Below, in pieces: positions 8,901 to 16,059 of a stretch of 64,000 nt of DNA (the first letter of the stretch is position 1; the number at the start of each line of letters is the position of its first letter). The notes under the pieces were generated by a model, which did no database searches, was not told the DNA's origin, and worked only from the letters and a program-made list of their open reading frames with translations. Made by a program: the position numbers and the translations under genes. This stretch comes from an uncultured Clostridia bacterium (GTDB taxonomy: Bacteria; Bacillota; Clostridia; Christensenellales; Aristaeellaceae). The DNA lies in NCBI GenBank assembly GCA_947596085.1, contig CANQEW010000002.1:62001-126000 (forward strand), read 5' to 3'.

Positions 8901-8980
8901 TCGGCGCGCCCTGCGCGTTCAAGCAGGCTTTAGCTGCAAAGTGAAGTGTGCGCACGACCCAATGGCGCGCAAAAAGAGGC

Positions 8981-9021
8981 GTAAAAAGCGCTCCCCCGAA
9001 TCCGCTTCGGAGGAGCGCTTT
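8981..9021 (-). terminator. Terminator of the alpha/beta hydrolase gene
   Basis: AAAGCGCTCC (8985-8994) pairs with GGAGCGCTTT (9012-9021). Read on the minus strand the stem runs into TTTTTAC, so it serves the hydrolase gene. The convergent DUF4317 gene may use the same stem. Confidence 0.8.
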
Positions 9022-9030
9022 GCTTGAGAA

Positions 9031-10065
9031 TCAGGGGAGGTGCGCGCGGATGAATTCGTCCACCTCGGCGAGGATGTCGTCCGCGTACAGCGGGTCGCTG
9101 GCGTGCCCCATGCCGGGCTCGATGCGGAGCTGGGCATTCTCACCGAGGATGGGCTCCAGACGCTCCTGCAGCCGCTGGGAAACCGGTAGCGGCACGGTGA
9201 TGTCGCAGTCGCCGTGAATCGTCCACGCCGCGAGCCGTCCGGACAGCTCGGAGGCGTTCTTTTCAAGGTAGTAGCCGGGCTCCACCGCGTTGCGCTCGTC
9301 CTGCGTCATTTCGGAGACGTTCTTGCGGAGCAGGTAGGAGGCGAAATCCTCATAGCCACCCGTCTTGCCGATCATCCAGTTGTTGGCGATCATATAGACC
9401 GGCTTCGGCAGGCCGATGGCCTTCAGATCGGCGGCGGAATCGTTCATTTCGACATGGCCGTAGTAGTTGATCAACACATCCGTGCGGGCGGACGGATTGT
9501 TTTCCTCGGTCTGGCCGATGAAGGGCAGGTCGTTAAATTCGTCGTCCAGCGTAACCGAGCACATCGTGGCCAGATAGCCGCCGGCGGATTCGCCGAACAC
9601 GGCGATGCGCTCCGCGTCATAGCCATAAACGTCGGCGTTGGCGCGCAGGAAACGGATGGCCGCCTTGCAGTCCTGCACCGGCGCGGGGAAGGCAGCCTCC
9701 TGGGCCAGCCGGTAGTTGATCGAGGCGCAGGCGTAGCCGTGATCCCGGAAGTAGCGGTACATGAGCTGGATCTGCTTCGTGTCCGCATCACCAGCGATGA
9801 AGCCGCCGCCATGGATGAGCACGAAGAGCTGCGGCTTCTCCACGCCGTCGGGAATGTAGAGGTTCAGGTAGTCGCTCTCCGAGACGTCGGAATACTGGAT
9901 GTTTTTGAGAATTTGACCATCGGTCCAATCGTCCTGCTCCGGTAGGGATACGGTGGGAATGGTCAGGTTTTTGAAGACCAGATACGCCGCCCGATGGAAG
10001 ATGCCCAGCAATGCCGCCAAAATCACGACGATGACGATCAAAACGGTAAGCACTTTTTTCTTCAT
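9031..10065 (-). CDS. Membrane-anchored alpha/beta hydrolase (HSL/BD-FAE-like esterase)
   Basis: 344 residues. An N-terminal signal anchor (about 4-24, LTVLIVIVVILAALLGI) places the enzyme outside the membrane. The oxyanion motif HGGGF (85-89) and nucleophile elbow GESAGG (158-163, Ser160) match hormone-sensitive-lipase-type carboxylesterases. Likely acid and histidine residues lie in GDCDITVPL and PGMGHASD near the C-terminus. Such enzymes often deacylate sugar esters or small esters, but the substrate cannot be read here. It has its own terminator. greA lies upstream on the same strand, 38 bases away. Confidence 0.88.
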   Translation of the reverse strand: MKKKVLTVLIVIVVILAALLGIFHRAAYLVFKNLTIPTVSLPEQDDWTDGQILKNIQYSDVSESDYLNLYIPDGVEKPQLFVLIHGGGFIAGDADTKQIQLMYRYFRDHGYACASINYRLAQEAAFPAPVQDCKAAIRFLRANADVYGYDAERIAVFGESAGGYLATMCSVTLDDEFNDLPFIGQTEENNPSARTDVLINYYGHVEMNDSAADLKAIGLPKPVYMIANNWMIGKTGGYEDFASYLLRKNVSEMTQDERNAVEPGYYLEKNASELSGRLAAWTIHGDCDITVPLPVSQRLQERLEPILGENAQLRIEPGMGHASDPLYADDILAEVDEFIRAHLP

Positions 10066-10103
10066 GAATCGTTCCCCCTCTGCATTTTGCGTATTCTTGC
10101 CCG

Positions 10104-10607
10104 TCAGAAGCTCGATATGGGCAGGCTCTCGTCGTCCGCGCCCTTGGTGATGGACCGGATGACCACGAAGTAGCGCACGTCGTCGCTGACGCGCACCTCC
10201 ACGCGGTCGCCCACCCGGTGCCCGAGAATCGCCTTCCCCAGCGGCGATTCCTTGCTGATCACGCCGTTGAGCGCGTCCTGGCGCAGCGTGGTCATGAGCT
10301 GGATGGTCTCGGTCTCGTCGTCCTCCTCGTAGTAGAGTTCAACCCTGTCGAACAGCTCCACCACGCCTTCGATGGACTTCACTTCAACCACCTTCGCCGT
10401 GTTGATCATCCGGCGCAGGTAGCGCAGGCGGCTGTCGCAGCGGCGAAGCTCCTGCTTGGCGGCCTTGTACTCGTAGTTTTCGCTGAGATCGCCGAACGCG
10501 CGGGCGGTCTGCAGGTCCTTCACCAATTTGGGCCGGACCTCGCGCATGCGGTAGTCGATCTCCTCCTGCATCTTGCGGATGTCCACCTCGGACAGTTCGT
10601 CGTACAC
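10104..10607 (-). CDS. greA: Transcription elongation factor GreA/GreB family
   Basis: 167 residues. It shows the N-terminal coiled coil with the GDLSENYEYKAAKQE signature (about residues 39-53) whose acidic tip enters the RNA polymerase secondary channel to rescue backtracked complexes. The C-terminal FKBP-like domain contains ESPLGKAILGHRVGDRVEV. Length and motifs fit GreA. A minus-strand promoter lies just upstream, back to back with that of the divergent cysteine-rich gene. Confidence 0.93.
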   Translation of the reverse strand: MYDELSEVDIRKMQEEIDYRMREVRPKLVKDLQTARAFGDLSENYEYKAAKQELRRCDSRLRYLRRMINTAKVVEVKSIEGVVELFDRVELYYEEDDETETIQLMTTLRQDALNGVISKESPLGKAILGHRVGDRVEVRVSDDVRYFVVIRSITKGADDESLPISSF

Positions 10608-10636
10608 GCGTCGCGCCTCCCTTCACATGTCCATTC

Positions 10637-10665
10637 ATTATAGCGCGAGCGGGCCAAAAAAACAA
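10637..10665 (-). promoter_or_regulatory. Promoter of greA
   Basis: On the minus strand TTGTTT (10665-10660), a 17-nt spacer and TATAAT (10642-10637), about 30 bases before the greA start. Confidence 0.7.
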
Positions 10666-10666
10666 G

Positions 10667-10695
10667 TTGCAAATTTCCGCGCCGCGTGCTAGAGT
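10667..10695 (+). promoter_or_regulatory. Promoter of the cysteine-rich small-domain gene
   Basis: TTGCAA (10667-10672), a 17-nt spacer and TAGAGT (10690-10695). Its -35 box is one base away from the -35 box of the divergent greA promoter. Confidence 0.6.
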
Positions 10696-10726
10696 AAGGG
10701 AAGAATGAGAAGCGGGAGGCGCGATC

Positions 10727-10999
10727 ATGTCCGAGCACAGCTCCTTCTTTCAAAACCGGGAGTGCGAATACTTTCCCTGCCACGAGACGAATCATCCGGA
10801 AAACTTCAATTGCCTGTTCTGTTACTGCCCGCTCTACGCGCTGGGGCGCAGGTGCGGCGGAAATTTCTGCTACACGGAAAAGGGCGTCAAGGACTGCACT
10901 CCCTGCCGCATTCCCCACGAGCGGGAGAACTATCGCAGAATCATCTCCCGCTATTCGGAGATCATGGATCTGGTTCGGGAGCAGGACGCGAAAAAATAA
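10727..10999 (+). CDS. Cysteine-rich small-domain protein
   Basis: 90 residues, start preceded by GGGAGGC. Ten cysteines are arranged as ECEYFPCHE (residues 13 and 18), then NCLFCYCPL, RRCGGNFCY and KDCTPCRIPH. This matches the small cysteine-rich domain family (COG2158 type) found in anaerobic Firmicutes and archaea. It is probably a metal- or Fe-S-binding cytosolic protein. Some family members neighbour cobalamin or phosphatase genes, but no such neighbour is present here. Function is unknown. Confidence 0.85.
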   Translation: MSEHSSFFQNRECEYFPCHETNHPENFNCLFCYCPLYALGRRCGGNFCYTEKGVKDCTPCRIPHERENYRRIISRYSEIMDLVREQDAKK

Positions 11000-11020
11000 A
11001 GCTTTCTTTCCAATTTGCAC

Positions 11021-11049
11021 TTGCCAGCGGGCGCGATTTGGGGTATAAT
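11021..11049 (+). promoter_or_regulatory. Promoter of the tRNA-Arg gene
   Basis: TTGCCA (11021-11026), a 17-nt spacer and TATAAT (11044-11049); the tRNA begins 13 bases after the -10 box. Confidence 0.85.
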
Positions 11050-11061
11050 ACCATTGTTCGT

Positions 11062-11138
11062 GTGCCATTAGCTCAGTTGGATAGAGTGTCAGACTCCGAC
11101 TCTGAAGGCCGCGCGTTCGAGTCGCGCATGGCACGCCA
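11062..11138 (+). tRNA. tRNA-Arg (anticodon CCG)
   Basis: The acceptor stem GTGCCAT (11062-11068) pairs with ATGGCAC (11128-11134); discriminator G at 11135, and CCA is encoded at 11136-11138. The D arm is GCTC...GAGT, the anticodon stem TCAGA/TCTGA encloses CTCCGAC, giving anticodon CCG (reads CGG), and the T arm is GCGCG-TTCGAGT-CGCGC. A CGG reader suits a GC-rich genome. Confidence 0.96.
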
Positions 11139-11144
11139 TACAGG

Positions 11145-11183
11145 ACAGTCCCGGCGGCATGATTGCCCGCCGGGACTGTTTTG
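11145..11183 (+). terminator. Terminator of the tRNA-Arg gene
   Basis: ACAGTCCCGGCGG (11145-11157) pairs perfectly with CCGCCGGGACTGT (11167-11179), followed by TTTTG-like bases. Confidence 0.88.
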
Positions 11184-11189
11184 CGTGAG

Positions 11190-11221
11190 AAAGCGGAACC
11201 GCAGACAAGCGGTTCCGCTTT
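11190..11221 (-). terminator. Terminator of the sugar ABC operon
   Basis: AAAGCGGAACCGC (11190-11202) pairs with GCGGTTCCGCTTT (11209-11221) over a 6-nt loop, 22 bases beyond the last permease stop on the minus strand. The downstream T tract is weak. Confidence 0.7.
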
Positions 11222-11243
11222 GCTATGCGCTGCCGCGCTTGAA

Positions 11244-12089
11244 TCAACCCTTGACTGCGCCGGCCGCCACACCCTTGATGATGTGCTTCTGGCAGGTGAG
11301 GTAGAATATCACCACCGGCACGATGCTCAGCATGATCAGCGCCATGGTCGCGCCCAGATCGACGCTGCCGTAGCTGCCCTTGAGGTACTGAATGTGGATG
11401 GGAATGGTCATGTACTTGGTGCGGTCGAGCACCAGGTAGGGCAGGAGGTAGTCGTTCCAGACCCACATGATCTCCAGCACGCCCACCGAAACCATCGTGG
11501 GCTTGAGCATGGGGAGCACCACGGTAAAGTAGGTGTGCAGCGGCCCGCTGCCGTCGATGGCCGCGGCCTCCTCGATCTCGAGGGGGATGCTGCGCACGAA
11601 GCCCGTGAACATGAACACCGCCAGGCCAGCGCCGAAGCCCAGGTAGATGATCGGGATCGTCCAGGGCGTATTCAGCTTCAGGGTGTCGGCCGTGGAGGAC
11701 AGCGTGAACATCACCATCTGGAAGGGCACCACCATGGAGAAGATGCACAGGTAGTAGACGATCTTGGTGACGGTGCTGCCCACGCGGGAGATGTACCACG
11801 CGGCCATGGACGTGCAGATCAGAATCAGCCCCGTGGAGACCAGCGTGATGAACAGGCTGAATCCCACGGACTTCCAGAAGGGATAGTTGCCAAAGGTCAT
11901 GCCCTTGACGTAGTTGGCCCAGCCGGTGAAGGTTTCGGCGTTGGGCAGCGCGAAGGCGTTCAGGTTCACCGCGGCGTTGGTCTTGAAGGAGTTCACGAGC
12001 ACCGCGATGATGGGAATGATCCAGACCAGGCTGATCACGATAAACACGGCCGTGAGCACCTTGCTGGCGGTGGAATAGCGCTCCTTCAT
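11244..12089 (-). CDS. Carbohydrate ABC transporter permease, MalG type
   Basis: 281 residues. It is an inner-membrane subunit of a CUT1 sugar importer with about six membrane helices. The cytoplasmic EAA loop, EEAAAIDGSGPLHTYFTVVLP-like at about residues 187-207, contacts the ATPase. The C-terminus HIIKGVAAGAVKG is typical of MalG-type subunits. The start ATG shares its A with the stop of the upstream permease (TGATG), indicating translational coupling. No ATPase gene is in the operon, so a shared MsmX-like ATPase elsewhere is expected. The substrate is not evident. Confidence 0.93.
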   Translation of the reverse strand: MKERYSTASKVLTAVFIVISLVWIIPIIAVLVNSFKTNAAVNLNAFALPNAETFTGWANYVKGMTFGNYPFWKSVGFSLFITLVSTGLILICTSMAAWYISRVGSTVTKIVYYLCIFSMVVPFQMVMFTLSSTADTLKLNTPWTIPIIYLGFGAGLAVFMFTGFVRSIPLEIEEAAAIDGSGPLHTYFTVVLPMLKPTMVSVGVLEIMWVWNDYLLPYLVLDRTKYMTIPIHIQYLKGSYGSVDLGATMALIMLSIVPVVIFYLTCQKHIIKGVAAGAVKG

Positions 12090-12997
12090 CACTGCTGCAC
12101 CTCCTTGTTGCGGGTCGCGACGAGCTGGGCGATGGCCAGCGCCGCCACCAGCACGAAGAACACCACAGCCTTGGCCTGCGCCACGCCGTGCCAATTCTTG
12201 TTGATGTTGTAGGTGGAGTAGATGTTCAGCGCCAGCAGCTCGGTCATGTTGACCTTCGCGCCGTTCATCATCACCGAAGGCGCGCCGCCGGTCAGGGCCA
12301 TGTTCTGGTCGAACATCTTGAAGGAGTTTGTGAGCGTGAGGAAGGTACAGATGGTGATGGAGGGCATCACGTTGGGGATGATGACGCGGAAGAGCGTCTG
12401 GCGGCCGTTCGCGCCGTCGATTCTCGCGGCCTCCACCATCTCGCCCGGCACGGCCTGCAGGCCCGCGATGTAGATGATCATCATGTAGCCGATCTGCTGC
12501 CACGCCACCAGAATCACCAGGCCCCAGAAGCCGTAGGTGGCGTTGGCGGTCAGGTAGGTGCCGTAGCGCTTGAGGATGGCGTCGAAGATCATGGACCAGA
12601 TGTAGCCCAGCACCACGCCGCCGATCAGGTTCGGCATGAAGAACACGGTGCGGAACAGATTCGAGCCGCGCATCCGCTGGGTCAGCGCGTAGGCGATCGC
12701 GAAGGCCAGCACGTTGATCAGCACGATGGATACCACGGCAAAGGCCGCCGTGTTCCAGAACGCGTGCACGAAGCTGGCGTCCTTAAACGCCTTCACGTAG
12801 TTGCTCGCGCCCACCCATACGGCGTCCTTCGGGGTGTTGAAATTGCAGAAGGACAGATAAATGCCCTGAATGAACGGCCACAAGAAGCCGATGCAGAAGC
12901 AGATAAACGTGGGCAGCAGGAAAATCGGAAAACACCGCCGGATGGGCCGGCGGATCAATTCGCTGCTCAGGGATGCGCTGTCCGTTTTTTTCTTCAA
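12089..12997 (-). CDS. Carbohydrate ABC transporter permease, MalF type
   Basis: 302 residues. It pairs with the downstream MalG-type subunit to form the channel of a CUT1 sugar importer. An N-terminal membrane helix (about 22-44) is followed by five more. The EAA loop pattern E-A-A-R-I-D-G-A-N-G-R-Q-T-L-F-R-V-I-I-P is intact. The stop overlaps the next start. A strong hairpin at 13043-13070 separates it from the binding-protein gene upstream. Confidence 0.93.
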   Translation of the reverse strand: MKKKTDSASLSSELIRRPIRRCFPIFLLPTFICFCIGFLWPFIQGIYLSFCNFNTPKDAVWVGASNYVKAFKDASFVHAFWNTAAFAVVSIVLINVLAFAIAYALTQRMRGSNLFRTVFFMPNLIGGVVLGYIWSMIFDAILKRYGTYLTANATYGFWGLVILVAWQQIGYMMIIYIAGLQAVPGEMVEAARIDGANGRQTLFRVIIPNVMPSITICTFLTLTNSFKMFDQNMALTGGAPSVMMNGAKVNMTELLALNIYSTYNINKNWHGVAQAKAVVFFVLVAALAIAQLVATRNKEVQQ

Positions 12998-13042
12998 GGG
13001 ACCTCCCTCGCTTTCTGTGGGGTTTTCGAGCGAAGTTTAAGA

Positions 13043-13070
13043 GCGGGGACGGGCAAAGACCCGTCCCCGC
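13043..13070 (-). promoter_or_regulatory. Hairpin between binding-protein and permease genes
   Basis: GCGGGGACGGG (13043-13053) pairs perfectly with CCCGTCCCCGC (13060-13070) across 6 nt. The minus-strand tail TCTTAAACTT is T-poor, so partial termination or 3'-end protection of the binding-protein mRNA is more likely than full termination. This would give an excess of binding protein over permeases. The role is inference. Confidence 0.65.
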
Positions 13071-13082
13071 GATAAGTCAGGA

Positions 13083-14372
13083 TCAGCCGTTGACGATGCT
13101 GTACTCGTAGGCCCAGCCGTCGACGAAGGCGGTCACAACCTGCGCCCAGTTGTCGTCGGTGGGATCGGCGGAGTAGGCGGTCAGAGCGGTGACGACGGTC
13201 GCGCGCCAGGAATCCACGTTGGGCGTATCGTTGAAGGCCCAGAACATGGTGTAGTTGCCGGCGTTGGCGTACTCGCTGGCGTCCGCGCCGAACACGTTGG
13301 CGGAAGCGGCGGCATTCTTGAACGGGATGCCGCTGAACTGCTCAGCCAGCATGGCGGTGCCTTCCTCGGAGGTCACAACCCAGTACAGGAAGTCCAGGGA
13401 AGCCTGGATGTTCGCCTCGGAGGCCTTGGCGTTCACAGCCCAGCAGTTCTCCGTGCCGGAGTTCAGGCCGGCCTTCTCCTCGCCCTCGACACCGCAGTAG
13501 ATCGGGATCATGGCCAGGGTCGCGGGATCCATGCCGAACTTGCCGGTCAGGTTCGCGTACTCCCAGTCGCCGTTCTGATAGAACACGGCCTTGCCCTCGC
13601 CGAACTCGGCCTCGGACTCGTCGCCGGTGCTGGTGGACAGGCTGGTGGGATCGGCCGCGGTGTCGGTGATGTACAGATCCCAGATCTTGCGGAAGTTATC
13701 CAGATAGGCGCCGGTCACGGTGGCGGGCAGGGAGCCCACGTTCAGGCCGGCATCCCTGTACTCATAGTACAGCGGCACGTTGGCCAGATGGCCGGAATAG
13801 CGCCAGGAGGAGGAGCCGTCCATGCCGGGGGCGGAGAAGGCGTCGAAGCCCAGCTCGGCCGCGCGGGCGTGGATGTCGTCGGCGACGGCCTTCAGGGAGT
13901 CAAAGTTGGTGATCTCCTCGAGGCTGTGGCCAGCCTGCTCCAGCAGGGCGGTATTGACGATGATGCCGAAGGACTCGTAGCAGTAGCCCAGCGCTTTGGC
14001 CGCGCCGGCCTCGTCGAAGAGCACATAGTCGTCGTTGACGCGCTCCTCATAGATGGGGGTGCCAGTGAGGTCCAGAGCATAGTCGCCCCAGTCGGTCAGA
14101 CCGGACTTGTTGCCGATGTTGAAGATGGTGGGAGCTTCGCTCTTGGCCATCTCGGCGGTCAGGGTGTCGGAGTAGGTGCCGGAGGCGGCGGTTACGACCT
14201 TGACCGGCACGCCGGTCTGCTCCGTGTAGGTGGCAGCCAGCGCCTGCCAGGCCTCGTCAGCCTCGGGCTTGAAGTTGAGATAGTAGACGGAGCCGGTCTC
14301 CTCGGCGGACGCGACCGCCGCCAGGGACAGAGCCAGCGCCAAGGTCAGAACCAGTGCGATGAGCTTCTTCAT
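13083..14372 (-). CDS. ABC transporter sugar-binding protein (extracellular)
   Basis: 429 residues, family 1 solute-binding protein. The signal peptide MKKLIALVLTLALALSLAAV ends in A-S-A at about residue 23, and there is no lipobox cysteine there, so it is not an obvious lipoprotein. The mature part has the usual layout: an N-terminal F-K-P-E-A-D-E-A-W ligand-lobe start, then a Y-S-D-T-L-T-A-E-M helix, then a late WVVTSEEGTAMLAEQFSGIP stretch common to MalE-like proteins. First gene of a three-gene operon with its own promoter. The substrate is unknown; no glycosidase gene is nearby to suggest one. Confidence 0.92.
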   Translation of the reverse strand: MKKLIALVLTLALALSLAAVASAEETGSVYYLNFKPEADEAWQALAATYTEQTGVPVKVVTAASGTYSDTLTAEMAKSEAPTIFNIGNKSGLTDWGDYALDLTGTPIYEERVNDDYVLFDEAGAAKALGYCYESFGIIVNTALLEQAGHSLEEITNFDSLKAVADDIHARAAELGFDAFSAPGMDGSSSWRYSGHLANVPLYYEYRDAGLNVGSLPATVTGAYLDNFRKIWDLYITDTAADPTSLSTSTGDESEAEFGEGKAVFYQNGDWEYANLTGKFGMDPATLAMIPIYCGVEGEEKAGLNSGTENCWAVNAKASEANIQASLDFLYWVVTSEEGTAMLAEQFSGIPFKNAAASANVFGADASEYANAGNYTMFWAFNDTPNVDSWRATVVTALTAYSADPTDDNWAQVVTAFVDGWAYEYSIVNG

Positions 14373-14425
14373 GGTTTTTCTCCTTTCTTTTCGTCGCAGT
14401 TCTCCTCTGCAAAACGAATATAACT

Positions 14426-14454
14426 AGTTTATCACTATGCTATAAAAATGTCAA
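14426..14454 (-). promoter_or_regulatory. Promoter of the sugar ABC operon
   Basis: On the minus strand TTGACA (14454-14449), a 17-nt spacer and TAAACT (14431-14426), in an AT-rich gap about 55 bases before the binding-protein start. Confidence 0.8.
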
Positions 14455-14510
14455 TACGAATTCAATCATTTTCTCAAATAAAATTCACCGGAAATCAACA
14501 TAGGGCGAAA

Positions 14511-15950
14511 TTATTTTGATTCCGCTCCGTCGGCGACCGTGCCGGAGATGGTGCCGGTGGCGTCCTTCTTATATTTCTCCAGCTGCGCCAGCGCCCGTGG
14601 GTTGTGGGTTAGGCACGCGGGGCCGCCCACGCAGCCGCCCTGGCAGGCCATGCCCTCGATGAAGTTTTGCTTGAGCTTGCCGGCCTTGGTGAGCATCAGG
14701 AGTTTGCGGCACTCGGCCAGGCCGTCGCCGACGGCGGGATCGAGCTTGAATTTGTCCTCGGTGACGCCCTGCTCGTTGAGCGCGGCCTGTACGGCCTCGG
14801 CCAGACCGCCGCATCTGGCGAATCCGCGGCCCTGGGGAGACACGCTGCGCAGGATGGCCTCCTCGCATTCCTCGGGCTCGACGCCCTTCGCGCCGAACAT
14901 GGCCTGCATCTCCTCAAAGGTCATGGAGTAGTCCACATACTCGGCGGCGCGCGTGTTCATGGCCTCGCTCTTCTTGGCGATGCATGGGCCGATGAACACC
15001 ACGTGCGCCTCCGGATCGCGCTCCTTGAGGCGGCGAGCGATGGTGGCCATCGGCGAAAGGGTGGTGGACACATAATTCTTCAGGTTCGGGAACTCCTGCT
15101 GCACGAAGCTCACAAAGGCGGGGCAGCAGCTCGAGGTCAAAAAGCCCTGCTCGGCCAGTTCCCCGGCCTCCTCCCATGCGGTGAGATCCGCGCCCTCGGC
15201 GGCCTCGGCCACGAAGTAAAAGCCCAGCTTCGTCAGCGCCGTCACGAGCTGGCCCACCGCCAGCTTCGGGTACTGCGTGGCGATGGACGGGGCGAGAACG
15301 GCGTAGACGTGGTATTTCTGATTGTTCTCAGACTCGCGGATCAGGCGGATGATCTCCGGCAGGTAGGATTCGTCGGTGATCGCGCCGAAGGGGCACTTGT
15401 GCACGCACGCGCCGCAGGAGACGCACTTCTCCTCGTTGATGCGGGCCTTCTTGGTGTCGGGGTGAATTTCGATGGCCTTGGTTCTGCATGCCTCCACGCA
15501 GGGGCGCACCACGCGCACGATGGCGGAGTAGGAGCAGGCGTTGAGGCACTGGCCGCACTCCACGCACTTGGTCTTGTCGATCTGCGCCCGGAGGTTGACG
15601 ATGGAGATCGCGCCCTTGGGGCAGGTATTGGCGCAGTAGTGGGCGATGCAGCCGCGGCAGGAATGGGTTACCTGGATGCCGTCGATGGGACATTCGTCGC
15701 AGGCGATGGGCAGCACGCGCACGGAGCGGCGGCTGTGCCCGCCGCCACCGATGGCCGCGGCCACGCGCTGGTTGATGATGGCGCGCTCCTTGTAGATGCA
15801 GCAGCGCATCGTGGGCTTGCCCTCCGGGATGATCTCCTCGGGGATGGCGAGCGTGGCGGCAGGGGACAGGCGATCCGCGTAGCAGAGCTCGGCGACCTTC
15901 TTGAGCACCTTGTACTTGATTTCCTGGACGGAAGTCTCGAAAAACGGCAT
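14511..15950 (-). CDS. [FeFe] hydrogenase, group B-like, monomeric with ferredoxin domains
   Basis: 479 residues from ATG 15950, eight bases after AAGGAGG; the longer frame to 15998 includes the promoter. The N-terminal segment with MRCCIYKERAIINQR and IACDECPIDG, then CRGCIAHYCANTCPKGAI, precedes two 4Fe-4S ferredoxin motifs: CVECGQCLNAC (about 129-139) and CVSCGACVHKCP (about 176-187). The H-cluster loops are all present: TSSCCP (272-277), PCIAKKSE (322-329) and MACQGGC (434-440). The L1 loop carries an extra serine relative to TSCCP. This layout fits group B [FeFe] hydrogenases, whose physiological role is poorly known. No maturase (hydE/F/G) or partner subunits are adjacent. It is transcribed alone. 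Confidence 0.9.
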   Translation of the reverse strand: MPFFETSVQEIKYKVLKKVAELCYADRLSPAATLAIPEEIIPEGKPTMRCCIYKERAIINQRVAAAIGGGGHSRRSVRVLPIACDECPIDGIQVTHSCRGCIAHYCANTCPKGAISIVNLRAQIDKTKCVECGQCLNACSYSAIVRVVRPCVEACRTKAIEIHPDTKKARINEEKCVSCGACVHKCPFGAITDESYLPEIIRLIRESENNQKYHVYAVLAPSIATQYPKLAVGQLVTALTKLGFYFVAEAAEGADLTAWEEAGELAEQGFLTSSCCPAFVSFVQQEFPNLKNYVSTTLSPMATIARRLKERDPEAHVVFIGPCIAKKSEAMNTRAAEYVDYSMTFEEMQAMFGAKGVEPEECEEAILRSVSPQGRGFARCGGLAEAVQAALNEQGVTEDKFKLDPAVGDGLAECRKLLMLTKAGKLKQNFIEGMACQGGCVGGPACLTHNPRALAQLEKYKKDATGTISGTVADGAESK

Positions 15951-15969
15951 GGAGAACCCCTCCTTATGT

Positions 15970-15998
15970 AATATAGAAGTCTGGTATAAATGCGCCAA
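15970..15998 (-). promoter_or_regulatory. Promoter of the hydrogenase gene
   Basis: On the minus strand TTGGCG (15998-15993), a 17-nt spacer and TATATT (15975-15970), with the AAGGAGG site just downstream. Confidence 0.65.
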
Positions 15999-16059
15999 AT
16001 CCGGCGCGCCGGCAGGACCGGCCGCGTCGGATGGATTTTCATTGGCCCGAGCGCCGCTC

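Noticed and set aside
11244..14372. ATP-binding subunit in either sugar ABC operon
   Set aside because: No Walker A/B-containing ABC ATPase frame exists in either operon; a shared ATPase elsewhere is the usual explanation.
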